Positions 48,930 to 62,800 are shown, counted from the stretch's first letter. The stretch is DNA of 64,000 bases from Piper betle (GCA_033002965.1 JAURVB010000001.1:186001-250000); one strand, 5' to 3'. Notes: generated by a model from the letters alone, not told the origin. Program-made: numbers and translations.

Positions 48930-49439
48930 ATTTCATCTTGTCAAAATCTCTATTTTGAGACCACCCACGACCACCGCCATGGCCACAATTGCTGCCGGAA
49001 ACGTCGTCGCTCCTGGCGGTGATACCGCCCCTTTTAGGCCGTTTTTGGCCAACTACTGGTCGGACTTCGCCAATCGTCACCACCATCTTGTTCTTCGTCA
49101 TAAAGGCTATTGATCCCAACTGGCGGAGATCCCAGCTTCGTTGCCGTCGGCATTTTTTGACGACGGGCAATGGTGACCTTGGCCGGCCCATTTGCCCATG
49201 TTTGCGTCCACCTGCCCACATTCGCATCTGCCTGGTCGTGCCCGAGTTTGCTAGTCCAAACCGTGTCTGTGTCCATGTCCATCAGTCCAAACCAACCCAG
49301 CCCACCCAACCCATCAGTTACCCGGACCAGGTTGACTCTGCCCAACTCAGTTCAGTTCAGCTCAGTTGATCCAATTCAGCATATTTTTAGCTTTTTTGTC
49401 CGCTTCTCAACTAATTTTGGTAATTCGAGATTCCCCAAA

Positions 49440-50170
49440 TTAGTTTAGATGCATATTCACATTATTTAACATGTTTGGATATTATGACTATTTTTCCTTA
49501 TTTATTAATTAGTTATTAATTCATGATTATCCATTTCTTGTTATTTATATATTTGTCGACTAAGATGAATGATTATGTGACTAATTATTGTTATTGATAA
49601 TGTATTTATTCATAGATATTATTTGTTCATAATTATCTTATTTTATTTAATTAATAAATTACTTATTTTTTCGTAGATTCAATATTTATATTAATATTCT
49701 TCATGATTAATTAATATTAATCATTTATTTATGTATTATTAATGATATATTTACTTATTAATATTGGTTTTAATTATGTTTACTAAATTGTATTTATTTA
49801 CTTATCTTTTTTTTGTTCGGGTTTATGTTATTTTTTATTTGTATTTAATTATGTATTCTTGCATTGTATAAATATGATATTATTATTATTAATGATTAAT
49901 GAGTATTAAATATTTGTTTATTTGCTTATTTATTGAATTGTATATTTACTTATTTAATAATTATTTATTTATTTATATGTTTACAAATCCAATGTATATA
50001 TGATATTTACTCGTGTTTACCTAGGGATTCATATAGTATAATTATATTATCATTTTATGATTAGAATATTATTTATGTTCATGTATTTATTATTATCTAA
50101 TTATCTACGAATGTAATTTCTTTGTTTATTTATTTATTTTTTATTATTATTATGTCTCGATTTGCATGCC
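49440..50170. repeat. Very AT-rich block in B2 5' LTR
   Basis: About 700 bp dominated by TTTATT/TTATTA words, also in the 3' LTR (55840-56570). The other family B copies have only 55-75 bp at the same place. Confidence 0.85.
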
Positions 50171-50432
50171 ACTTGTTTAGTTATAGGTTTGTTAGCATTG
50201 TTTTCGTTTTTAGGATGTATTGATGATATGAGCACACATCACAAACATGCATCACATAGAGACATCGGTATTTTACTTACTAGTGAGTCACCCTTTTGAT
50301 TGATCTCTGCTTGACTCTTTTTTGTGTCGAGTTTAACCGTGTTTTAGATGTTGGACAACATGGCGGCATTTTATTAGATCCCTCCGATGTTGGGCTATCT
50401 AGGCGTGTTTTCTACACATGTTTAATAAAAAT

Positions 50433-50452
50433 ACAAGGATGAGATTCCTTGT
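50433..50452. promoter_or_regulatory. Hairpin H1 counterpart in B2 (ACAAGG/CCTTGT)
   Basis: 6-bp stem, loop ATGAGATT, at the same relative site as H1 of family A. Family C has ACAAGG/CCTTGT with loop ATGAGAAC at 58130-58149. Confidence 0.7.
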
Positions 50453-51200
50453 TAGTTTTCAAACTAAAGCTCCAGAAATATATGATACAAGCCTCTTCCT
50501 CCCTGAACCTATTATATAAGTACACATATTTTTACAGATTTTACAAATAATATAGTGAGCAGTATGGAGATATGTATGGACCGCACTAGTACTTCAAACC
50601 CTGAGATAGTGCAAAGTATGAGGGTTTTGTGTACTGCAACACATTTACAGAATTTGTGGCACTAACTTAGCCGTTCCTTTTGCCACTCGAGTACCGTGGT
50701 GGGTGTAATATGGAGGATGTGAGGGCATAAGCATTGTATGTATGAATATGAATATTAGTTGTGCATGCGAGCCAACACTAGTTTAAGTATATTTGCTTAC
50801 CACCCAGTGTGAGGCAATTTTGAAGTTTCATAAGTTACCATAGGTGATGGAATACTATTTGCCAGTTTGTACTAGTTACTTTTCGGACCAGTAACACTCA
50901 TTACTAATGTTTTCATATAATATATGAGGCCTTGCAAATCCTAAGTCGACTTTGGTGGGTAGATAGATAAATGTTACACACACTTGAGCTCAGCATAATT
51001 ATTTACTTTCTTACTTTTACTTATATTCAATATGTTTTGACGCGCGTTTAACAATATCTTCCATTCTCGTGACACCAAGAAGATTGTTTTGATCTATTTT
51101 ATCAATCGAGTCTTACTAGCCAACAACTTTAAACATGAATTGACTTGATCATAACATTTCTGATTCAGTTCTTTGGTGACCGAATTGGGGTGTTATAGTT

Positions 51201-51213
51201 TGGTATCATAACC
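51201..51213 (+). other. Primer-binding site of B2
   Basis: TGGTATCATAACC, a mutated form of the plant initiator-Met tRNA primer site TGGTATCAGAGCC, four bases after the LTR end. Confidence 0.8.
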
Positions 51214-51884
51214 ATCTCTTGGTCAATTGAGATAAAATAATTTTATTTTGAGCAAGTGTGTGGAGCTATCCTTGTCCAAATCGACAAGTATTTTCTTTGG
51301 TTTTTTTTCTTAGGATTTCAAATGGTGTACTCAGTTAGACCTGAGTAGTGAATGCTTTGGTTTTTGAGTTTATAGAGGAGTTATGATATGGATATGTGAT
51401 TATGACTTTAGTAGATGCCAGCATGGATCTCACAGGCATGGGATATATAGTCCCATGGACACTTCACTGCCACCTATCCCCCTCGCTTCCACTAGTGTGT
51501 GTTTGTCCCAACAGTATTGTTGGCCACTCTTCAAAAAACAAAGGCAGGAAAACACATCGAGAATGAGCAAGATTACATTTGACCACGGATTTAGACGATT
51601 GACCGATGCACTCGATCTACCAAGGCAAGATCAGTGATTGATATTGAGAACCAATCAGTGCTTATGGGAACAGTCACTCAAAATTCCAAGAGACTAGTGT
51701 GAGCTCAACATTATCCTTCCATCGTACATGTCAATACTATGATCTAGACCCCTCCGGATCAAGCACGTATGATTGGATAACCTGAGCCGAGTTGCTAGTA
51801 GCTACCTCTGGGGAGATAGACACATGGAGATAAACATGCCAGAGACAGTAATGGGTATACATTGTACATGATTAGGATCAGACT

Positions 51885-52095
51885 TCAACACCTGGATAGC
51901 ACAACCGCCATCTGAGTAGCACAACCATCATCCAAGTTGTAGAACCACCGTCCGAGTATCACAACTGCTATCCTTGATGCCCAACCACTGTCCGAGGTGC
52001 CAAACCACTGACCGTGATGCATTACCACTGACCGAATGCGAACTACTTCCATTTGTGATGCACTACCACCATCCATGATGCACTACTATTGACCG
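51885..52095 (+). repeat. Degenerate minisatellite, period about 20-21 bp
   Basis: About ten units resembling ATGCACTACCACCATCCATG or GTAGCACAACCATCATCCAA in tandem. Unit divergence is high, so it is old. It lies in the internal region of B2. Confidence 0.8.
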
Positions 52096-54393
52096 AGTAG
52101 AGCAATTATTATGGAAGTAAGGGCCAAATAATTACCTCACCCTACAGGAGAACAACTACTTGAGGATGTTTTTAGTTTAGCACAAAGACCACACATCACA
52201 ACATTGAGAGGAGAGTTGGGTGTTAGAGATTGAGGACAAGATATAGCTACAGTATCATCAACCAAATAGATGAAAGTTAGGTGTATTGGAATTATTTTGA
52301 TGTGATGACACAGGATGAACTTCACAACTATTTTGCATACTGTTGACTTTCCCTAACATCCTTAGGTCAAATGTGTATTCCAGAGATAGTATCATCAGAC
52401 AACATTAGTGACAGTCATCAAATGGATGTGAATGAACAGAGTTAGAGAACATGATAGTATGATATCCAGATGGGATGACCATAGTGGTCAAATTGTTCAG
52501 TTAGCATGATAGCATATGTGTGACCCATAGCCAGGGTTACACAAATTAGATGATTAGCAGATGGTCAGACATGCAGTGTGACCTCAACTAGCAAGAGGAG
52601 TTCGACTCATATTAGAGCCTTTGACTTAAATGGTGGGTTTAGTGAGGGATGTCTTTGAGGGAGAGAGTGATCTCCTTGTCCTTTGCCATCATGATTCCTT
52701 ACCTGGAAACAAAATATTTAGCCTTTACCCTGAGTATAGAAGGTACATTCGTGGTACTGTTTAAAGCTTACAGTGAAGGTAGCCATGGCAAACCAGTCTA
52801 GAGGAGACAACTTCACCCAAGCTTGGGAGCAACATAGACAGAGACTTCAGTTAGACTAGATCATGTTGACTAGATAGGGTGACATTAGTGTATGCTCATT
52901 TTAACTAACAACTTTACTTGAGAGTCTACTACAATGGTAGCAGTCATGTGAGTCAAGATTAGTGCTACAAATCGGTACAAGATGACAGGTCACACACCAC
53001 TGAAGAACGCATGAGACACATGCCAAACCTCACAAAGAGATAGTGGCTCTTTGTGTCATTTGAACCCCATCCGTTTAGAAGTGCGTGACTAGTACAATAT
53101 TGAAAAACACATGTCTACTATTAGTTGATTGAACTAGAGCCATCTCTTAGACTCTTCATTGATTGGCTATTCCATAGGCCGGCCACCTGTGGCAGATGAC
53201 TCGCATGATTACCTTTACATTACCACAGATAAAGTGATGTACATACCTAATAAGATTTTTTCATATTAGTGTACTCTTCTACTAGACCTAATGTTATATC
53301 ACATGACGATGAAACATATACTAGTTAGAGTCTTAGAGCAGTGTGACTAGTTTTTTATGAGAGATCCATTCTCCTTCCATGTGACGCATGGACACCAGAT
53401 GGTGTTGAGCATTTTCACTCACTCTTCCAGATATACCAGTTCTGCTATCTATTTTCCAGATAGTTGAGATAAGTAGACATTGACTAGTGCATGTGCCACA
53501 GACCAGATGTAGACTCCAAAGTTCCATGGAGAGTATACTTTCGTACTCCTTGAGACACACTGTACATGAACAAGTGTTCTTGTCTTCATTCCATCACAAA
53601 GAGCTCCCATTAGCAGCAATTAGTAGTTTTGTACATAGTTGCGAGAACCATAGCATGCAATAGAGTCATAGTAGCTATCCTTATTCCATTATGGAATAGA
53701 GTGAGATACTTGACTAGGGAGCAAGTTGGCTAAGACCTAGTGAGCAGTCTACTTCTTCTTGCCAGGACACCTAAGTGTTTGACCTAGACTGGTGACAGTG
53801 AACAATACAGCCCATTAGCATATTTTTTTATTTGGTACTAGAGTTCCCCATATGCTAGTAGGACTCACATGACACCCTAGTATAGCCGTAGTACCTAGAG
53901 CATAGTACCATGAAGGTACAAGTAGTTGACCAATTACATTGACGAGGATCAGAGAGAGATGGGTAGATGTTAGGGGTGAACCAGCAATACTTTAGAGTAC
54001 TTGCCTGACCACCCAGCAGACCCTTAGGGGTGAACCTCGGTTTTTCCAGCTGAGTTCATTGCATTTCAATCACCATAGTTTGTAGTGGCCCTAGGAGCTA
54101 GTCCAGCAAAACGATTTGAGCACGTATGGTCAGTCTAGTTAGATGATTACAACATGTATGACATGTTTCCCCACATGATTCGATCATAAGTAGTCCATCC
54201 AGCCAAATTATTGAGGAGCTAGTGAGCTTCATTAGAGTTTAGAGTTCCAGCTTCATGTTGGTCTGTTTGGGCTGTGTGCAGCTAGCTTTCGAGGGGGAGC
54301 TACCATTTTGCCAATGAGATGACATCTTTAGTTGAATCCTCCGATCACAGTTGATGAGAGAAATTCCACGGACTAAATTTTTATAGGAAAGGT

Positions 54394-56737
54394 TGTAAAA
54401 CCCAGCTCGGGTTAGGGTTTTACCCACTTGTAGTTTGCCCAGTTCGGGCCAGTTTCGAGTTAGTTAAAGTGAGCTTGAGCAAGACCGATTTTCAAAATAC
54501 GAGTATGGGGCCTAGATGGCCATATGAGCATCTTCTATTGGCTGAGTATGCCCGACATGTAAACATGATAGATTCAGTTATGATACAGTAGAACACGATT
54601 TATCAGTGTATACACGAGGCATACAAATTATTTTTTTATGGGTTAGCTAGGGCTTTAGGCCTAAATATAGGCCGTTGCAATATTTATTATCTATTTGGGG
54701 TTTGAGGGTATTTCATTTACATGTAGCATAGGGAATTTAGATCACTCGATTGTGTCCCTGTGGGCCCAGCTTGATTGAGTTCAGAGTTCGAGACGCATTT
54801 AGCCTTCCTACCTCGATTCCCACCAATAGAGTAACTTTAGGACTCGAGTCAGTTTTGACTTTGGACGGTCTTGATCCAAGCCTTCCGTCCATGTCTATAT
54901 TGCATATACCTATAGGTGGGCCCCCCTAGACCACTAGTTGCCTAACATTCAAATCATGCCATGTGGCAAAATTTGAGCCGTCCACGCCGGCCCTGGCTTC
55001 GCCATGTTGTTTTTCGGAGATTTTCCACAATTTCAGAATTTACACCCTAAACACCGTCACCATTTTGGCTTGCCACTGATGAGTCTTAGGCTCGCCCCCG
55101 CCACCGGACTAGCACCCCTATGATCGACTCGTGGCCAGTTTTCTACCTGTACCTCTCACGATCCTCGGCACCGCCGCAGTCGATGCCGGTGACAAAGTTT
55201 TGGAAGCCAATTCCACCATCGCCACCGTCGTTCGAGTCGTTTTTTGGCACCGGTGAGCTACCTCTAGCCGATCTGACCATCCACACATCTTCATCTTGCC
55301 AAGATCTCTATTTTGAGACCACCCACAACCACCGCCATGGCCGCAATCACTGCTAGCAACGTCGTCGAACCTGACGGCGATACCGCCCCTTTTAGGTCGT
55401 TTTTCGGCAAGCCACCAGTCGGGCTTTGCCAATCGTCACCACGATCATGTTCCTTGTCGTTAGGGCTATCGATCCTGATGGCGGTGACCCCAGCCTTGCC
55501 ACCGTTGGCATTGTTCGGCGATGGGCAATGGTAACCCTGGTGGGCCCGTTTGCCCTTGTTTGCATACGTATGCCCGCATTCTCGTCTGCCTGCCTGCGTT
55601 TGCATCCGCCTGGTTGTGCCCGAGTTCGCTAGTCCGAACCCATGTTTATGTACAAGTCCATCAGTCTAGACCAACCAGCTAACCTAGCCCATAAGTTTAT
55701 TTAATAGAGACCAAGTTGACTCGGCCAAACTTAGTTCAGTTCTGTTCAATTAATCCCGTTAAGCTTATTTTCACATGTTTTCAACCATTTGTCGACCGAT
55801 TTCAGTAATTTGAGACTCCATAGATTAGTTAAGATGCATATTCACATTATTTAGCATGTTTGGATGTTATGAGTATTTTTTTATTAATTATTTATTCATT
55901 ATTAACCATTTCTTGTTATTTACATGTTTGTGGACTATGATGAATGATTATGTGACTAATTATTATTATTAATAAAATATTTATTCATAGATATTATTTT
56001 TGCAAATGTTTATTATATTTTAATTAATTAATTAATTAATTAATAATTATTTTCTTGCTCGTGTTATTATTTATACGTATTTAATCGTATGTTCGTATAT
56101 TCGATATTTATATTAATATTCTTCATGATTAATTAATATTAGTCATTTATTTATTATTATTATTATTAATTATTAATATTAGTTTTATTTATGTTTACTA
56201 AATTGTATTTATTTATTTATTAACTTATCTATTTGTTTGTTCACGTATATGTTATTGTTTATTTGTATTTAATTATGTATTCTTGTATTGTATAAATATG
56301 ATATTATTATTATTAATGATTATTGAGTATTAACTATTTGTTTGTTTATTTATTTATTAAATTATTATTTAATTATTTATATGTTTACTAACACAAGTAT
56401 ATATGATATTTACTTGTGTTTACCCGGGTATTCGTGTAGTATAATTATATTATTATTTTATGATTAGAGTATTATTTATGTTCATGTATTTATTATTATC
56501 TAATTATCTATGAATGTATTTCCTCCTTTATTTGTTTATTTTTTATTATAATTATGTCTTGATTTGCATGCCACTTGTTTAGTGATAGGTTTGTTAGCAT
56601 TGTTTTCGTTTTTAGGATGTATTGATGATATGAGCACACACTACGAGCATGCATCACATAAAGACATCGGTATTTTACTTAGCAGTGGGTTTCAATGTAG
56701 GTTATAGAGTCTAACCTTGCCGTAGATGTATTGATGT
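54394..56737 (+). mobile_element. Family B 3' LTR of B2, truncated
   Basis: Starts TGTAAAACCCAGC after the polypurine tract and follows the 5' LTR through the AT-rich block (55840-56570) and the GATGTATTGATG word. It stops matching near 56737, leaving no 3' end or target duplication. Differences from the 5' LTR are frequent, so the insertion is old. Confidence 0.85.
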
Positions 56738-59329
56738 TTGACTGATTTAACATGGATGATCATGAAAGGGTCCAAAATTGGACGAAAGGTGGCAGCTTTC
56801 AAGGTTTCAGTGACCTGATCGCCCATTTCCCCAATTTTTCTCCTTGATATGGTTTTAATTTCATGATATGTCTTATGATCAACTATTAAGCATGTTGTGA
56901 TCTTAATATCATAAATTTACCATACTTAAATAACCTCAACTATGGCCTAAACAAAGTTAGTGAAACATTATGTACATTTGTTGTGTTCTATATTGACTGC
57001 CTATGTTGTGTGTTTAGTTAAATGTTTGGCTAATAATTAGATCATATAAAATTTTATAAAAATTACCTAATGAACCAATAATTGTTTTGGGTAACCCTGA
57101 AAATTTTGGAGTTAAACAAAATTTATTTTAATGGTTAATTGGATTGGATTTTTGAAGTACACATGAACTAAGTTCATAATCTTGTTTCTATGATTTCAAA
57201 TTGAAAACTCTGTGGAAAATATATTTGTATTTGGGAAAATTATATAATAAATTAAAGAGCGTATTAATTTTCCTAATATTTTTTATGTAAATTTTTTAAG
57301 CATTTGGGTTTGTAAGTAATTCACTAGAATTTTCTAATTCTACCCTGGTTGGGTAAATTACATAAATCACTAAATCAAAAATCAAGCTTAGAACGATTAC
57401 CTAGGCCTAATTACAAGGAAATTGAACCTGAAATATTAACAGGCTAAACTTTCAAGTGTTATATAATTATTCCAATTAACCAAAGCCCATTTTGACTTTT
57501 TAGGCCCATAGACCAAAATTTTGAAGTTTGTTGTGAAGTGACGGGGTATTGTTCACAACACATTAATATGACCTTAATTAACCTCAATCAACATGATAGT
57601 CCACATATTATCGCTTATTAATATTGATGGCATACCATTAGGGTCTCTAGAACTAGGGGTTCAAATTTTAGCTTAATCGAATACCATTTGGTGTGTCCGA
57701 AAATGGTCTAGTTAAGTCTGACGATAAAAGCCTAAGTATGAAATCATGCACTAAGTAGAATTGTAACCCTAAACCCTAAATGAAACTACCTAATAATGTT
57801 TAACCCATCACTAAGCAAAATACATAAGTTAATTAAGTTTTACATCTTGTACATGTGTGGAGGCTTTGCCTCATCTTGTGTGCCAGTGTGATCCGATTAT
57901 AATTCAGATTCCATCTCCTGTTAGATTACGCAGGTTGAGCTCATCGATTTAGGACGTAGGGCTCCACTCATCCAAGTTTGTATGACACTCTTGCTTAACC
58001 CTTATGTTTGGCTCTTGAATGTCACGTTTAATCGCATTTTAAATGATTGGATGGTGTCAGTGGCATTTTTATTGGATCCCTCCAATACTGGGCCATTTAA
58101 TCATATTTTATCGTAAGTTTAATAAAACTACAAGGATGAGAACCCTTGTTGGTTTTCAAACTGAAGCTCAAGAATTGTATGATGCAAGCCTCTTCCCCAA
58201 GCATATTATACAAATATGCACATTTTTATGGATTTCACGAATAAGAGAGTGAGCAGTATGGAGATATGCAAATTACACTGGTACCCCTTCTACCCTTAAG
58301 TGATGAAATGTATGTAGGGTACTCTGATTGCTACGCGCTTCTAGAAATTGTGGCACATTGGTTCCGAGCCAGATGGGTACTATGGCTGGTGATATATGGA
58401 AGATGTGAAGGCGTAAGCAATATATGAATATTTATATGTTTATAAGATGCCTCTTTCCAGGCAATTATGGTATGATATGTGGCCGCATCGGCCTTCACTT
58501 ACCACCCTGTACTATTTTGGAAGTTCCTACATCTTTTTCATGGGTGTTTAGATAAAGATTTGCCAATAATACTATATTCCTAATATCTACAGGACCAGTA
58601 ATCTATTCTTTGAATGCTAACGTTTTCCTCTAATATATTTAGGTGTTTAGTCTTTTGACCCGCGTAGGGGTATGGATCAAACGGCTCATGGGGGGGCTTT
58701 CATGTTGTATTTGTGTTAATTATCAAGTTGATATGAAATTGAGATGTAGTATGTTACGGGAATAGGCCCTGAAGTTGCATGAACTTGTATGATTCAGGAT
58801 AAGTCAATTGATTGTTGTTGTGCACGTGTGTTTTATATATCATTACATTATTGTGGTGCAGACACACATTGGGGCACTCTAACTATCATCTACAAGGTAT
58901 AAGCCTCAAAGTACGGGGACACGATGAGGAGCTTACTAGGTATGTGAAACATATTTGTTGTAGCTATGTGAGTGTGTGATAAAAAAATGTGGGTAGGAGG
59001 ACCATACAGTTCACACCATTTGAAGCCCATGTGAAGTCCGGGTGTTAGGGTTTGATGACTTGGCATCTGATGATGTTGTATTTAATTATTTTATTTTCTT
59101 TCACATGTTGGGTATGTGGAACAGGTAACTATGATTCTTGTTCAAATTCTCTGCATTCATCCGTATATAAGAAATTAAGAATTGTAACGAATGACCTGAA
59201 CTAAGTAGTAAGAAAAGGTTCATGTCACAACATGTAACCTCAAAACTAAAGCCGAGGTTCACCTCTTCTACATTAGAGAGTGATCATTAGCATTTTTAAA
59301 ATCACCACTCATAGTCGCAGGGGAGACAT
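56738..59329 (+). mobile_element. LTR-like segment of a third related family (C)
   Basis: The part at about 57950-58640 has the same order of words as the A and B LTRs: TTATTGGATCCCTCCAA, GGGCCATTTAA, the hairpin at 58130-58149, AGTGAGCAGTATGGAGATAT, then GGACCAGTAA. The remainder does not match A or B. Ends are not resolved. Confidence 0.5.
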
Positions 59330-59834
59330 CCTTCTTGGTATCATGAGAATGGAAGACATTATTAAATATACATCAAAACACATCAAATATAAGTAAAAGT
59401 AAGAAAACAAATAAATGCGCTGAGCTCAAGTGTGTGTAGCATTTATCTGTCCTTCTACTGAAGTCGATTCAAGATTTGAAAGACCTACATATATTATATG
59501 AAAAGCATCAGTAACAAAAGTTACTAGTTTGAAAAATAACTAATACAAACTGGCAAATAGGTATTCCATTACCCACAAAAACTTATAAAACTTCAAGATT
59601 GCCTCACACTGGGCGGTAAGCAAACATACTTAGGCAAGTGCCAGCTTGCATGCATGGCTCTTAATCATATTCATACTTACAACACTTATGCCCTCCCATC
59701 TTCCATATCACCCGCCATGGTACTCGACTGGCAAAAGGAATAGTTAAGTTAGTGCAACAAATTCCAGAAATGTGTTGCATTACATAGTACCCTCATACAC
59801 CGTACTAGTTCAGGGTTTGAAGGAGTACTAGTGC
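59330..59834 (-). mobile_element. Inverted family B LTR fragment (B4)
   Basis: Matches B1 from about 31150 and B3 from about 46460, in the same inverted orientation. It is cut on the left and interrupted on the right by the family A copy at 59835 (after AGTGC), so it likely resumes beyond the window. Confidence 0.85.
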
Positions 59835-62800
59835 TGTAACACCCCAAATCCGATTCATACTCGTGAACCAAATTGGCATGTCACTGGCCCCGGTTAGGTT
59901 GGCTAACCCAAACCCAACTCATGTGGATCCAATCACGACGTCTTAAGATGAAGATAGACTTGCCATGCATGGATGAATGCTAGAGGGGTCTCATGCTCGA
60001 GGGTTTATTAATCCAAAAAACTGTTCGGCTAAATGGCCCGAGTTAAGTGGGATCTGATAAAATACCACTTAACTAGTCCTGCAAGCATTAAAACAACCAT
60101 ACAATAGAATAGAGTATAAAAAACAAAGACGAGTCCTAAATGGACTTGGTAGAAGCTGAAAGCGTGTCTTCGCACCTAGGCAGCGAGCTCCTACTCTATA
60201 CCTAAGCATCAAATCTTGAAACTAACGCCTGCTTATTGAATGATGTATCAAACTCGTCATGATCAACACAATGCAAACAACATCCATCAACAATCAAATA
60301 ATCATAAATGTGAAAATAATTCTCACTCTTCCTATTCAAACCAATTTTATTGTAATTTTCTAAGTTACGTCATACTCGATTAGCGTGCTTAAATTCAATT
60401 TACCTCAACAAATCACTGACCATTCTTTCCCAATTATTCAAATCATGTCACTTATCACTTCATTCATAGTCAGACATTAATCATGACAATTAATCAATCC
60501 ACGCATGTTGACAATCAGCGATGGCTAGGGTTTCGTCGTGCGACTCGGAGTTCAAATTCGGAGCTCATCGGCGTCCGAAGTTCGATCAGGTTTGACTAGA
60601 TGAGCTCCATGAAAAATCCAGCGAATTCCAGCGAATCCAGTTTTTCGGCGGGTTCCAGCAGTTTTTTGGTTGGGTCTAGTGGTTTTCTGGCATCTTCCAG
60701 AGGTTTTCTGGCGGCGTCTATTGTAAAACCCGTGACTCGAGTCAGGGTTTTACGTTACCAAACCAGTCGGTTCGACCGTTGGTTCGAGTCGAGTCAGTTT
60801 CATGAACTGTGTGCTTAGTCAAGGCCAGCAATGAGTTATGAGCGATGAGAGTCAGGTGTACCTGAATATATGATGATATCGTCGAGAAGATGGTGAGAAA
60901 TAAGTTATCAGAATATATGAAAGTATGCAGTATTTTTTCTTTTTATATGTTTGATCGTAGAAATAGTTTTAGGCCGAATAATGCATTAGGACGCGTTGGA
61001 TTATATTCGGGTGGGTTATTAGTTATAGAGCATGCCATTTGGATGTTGTTGTGTTTGTTTTATTTTATGGAATTTTTCCATATTTTTCTAGATTTTTTTA
61101 GAATTTATTACGGACTAGTTATTATTTTGACTCGAGTAGGAATCGAGTCAATACTTAATTACGAAATTGCCACTGGAGTATATTTTCTCCATTCCCGACA
61201 CTTCCCCCTTCCAAAACCCTAGCCGCCACCGCCCCTCGTACTCGTCACCGTCGCCGCCGTACAGCCGCCGATCAACGCCGCCCTGCCCGGCCGTGCAGTC
61301 GCCGTGCCGCCACGACACACCCCAGCCACCGTCTTGCCGCCACGACGCCGGAATCGCCCCACAAGCCGCGACGCGCTCCCTCGTCGATTCACCACCGTCC
61401 GGGCCGCTCCACCGACACTGTGACCCCGACGACCGCCCTCTCGACGTCGCCGACATTTCCCCCATCATCCCGACCGCCGTCGAGGCCGGCCGCAGCCCCG
61501 ATCGGAGCACGCCGCCGCCGACGGCCATCGCCGCCCCGGCTGCTTTGTTTGACACCACCATTGGACCAAGCTTGTAGAGCTGGTGCCGATAGACCCCCTG
61601 ATTGCCCCGTCCCGAAATCATCGCCGAAAAACCGTCAGAATCCGCTGGAAAACTGCTGACACTCGCTGGAAAACCGCCGGAACTGCCGGAAAATTGGATT
61701 CGTGGGAAATTAGCTGGATCATCTGACGAACGCACCCAGTCCAATCTGATCGGACTTCGGACGCCGCTAGGTGCCGAATTCGAGTTTCGAGCCACGAAAC
61801 GGAAACCCTAGTCGTCGCCGATTTTCGACGACGCGAGGTATAATTTATTTTAACTTAATTATTTGAAAGTATTGATTATTAGAATTGCATGCTAGGATTG
61901 GTGAATTGTGTGTTATAATAATATATAAATGTAGATTTGATTAAGGATAAAATTTGAAATTTGTTTGATTGAGTGGTGTTAAAAATAGAGGCTAAGAAAC
62001 TAATTAGGGTAACTAGGTAATGATCTTGATCTAATGCAAACTAGCCTAAGTAGACTTGCTAGAATTGATATAGGTTGATGTGTGTTGATTGATGCGTGAT
62101 TGTGTTGATTGTGTGTACATGCTATAGGATGTGTGATTCATCATGCGGGCGTCAGTTTTTAGCTTGATTGTGTAGGTACGGTGTAGGAGCTCGCCGCCTA
62201 GGCGCGTGGACCCGTTTGGAGCTTCTACCAGGTTCGTTTAGGACTCGTTCTCTGTTTTACGCTATTCTATTGTGTATTTGATTTATTACATGCGGGACGT
62301 GTTAAGTGGCGTTTTATCGGATCCCACTTAACTCGGGCCATTTAACTAACAATTTTCGGGATTAATAACCCTCGAGGATGAGATCCCTCGAGTTTGTTTT
62401 CGAACTTCAGATCCAGCTCACGTTGCCTTCGGGCCTATTGTATAAATCCCAACCCAGACCTATATATATGTATAGTTTTTGCATTTTTGTGAGAGATTGA
62501 ATGAGGGAAATCCGACTACCGTGCTACGCGAGCGGGCACGTGTGTGTCGATAGTGGGCTCTGGAATGGTGTGCGGGCCGTTTCATTCCTGAGGGATCCTG
62601 ACAACTCCACCTTTGAGTTCCTCAAACCCGGAGAAGTGTGGAGGTTCACGAGTACTGCATTGCAGCTCATGTCTAGACTTGTGGTTTCAAAGGGTACTAA
62701 AGGCGATTGCTTGAGAGTATTCGGCCTTCGTGCTCAAGGCCAGGAGTAATATGGAAGGTGCAGAGGGCAGAAAGGAATGAGATTTGATGTGAGAAGTGAT

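Larger units (their letters stand above)
45472..51197 (+). mobile_element. Family B 5' LTR (B2), split by an inverted family B solo LTR
   Basis: Starts TGTAAAACCCAGC (45472) and ends GGGGTGTTATA (51197), followed by a primer-binding site. Without the inserted 46344-48929 unit and one target copy it is about 3.1 kb. It holds a very AT-rich block (49440-50170), a hairpin at 50433-50452 and a CCTATTATATAAG promoter-like box near 50507. Confidence 0.9.
51198..54393 (+). mobile_element. Non-coding internal region of family B element (B2)
   Basis: About 3.2 kb between the two LTRs with a primer site at its start and a purine tract (ATAGGAAAGGT) at its end. I find no gag, protease, RT, RNase H or integrase motif. 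The 3' two-thirds shares sequence with the internal part of the inverted copy at 39179-40430. Long LTRs with a conserved non-coding interior fit a LARD-type non-autonomous element. Confidence 0.75.

Noticed and set aside
47548..49448. Overlapping frames of 80-160 codons on both strands
   Set aside because: They lie in family B LTR sequence of B2 and B3, are mirror images of one another and have no domain.
51885..52076. 63-codon frame with repeated SGWAS-like words
   Set aside because: It is the translation of the minisatellite, not a protein-coding gene.
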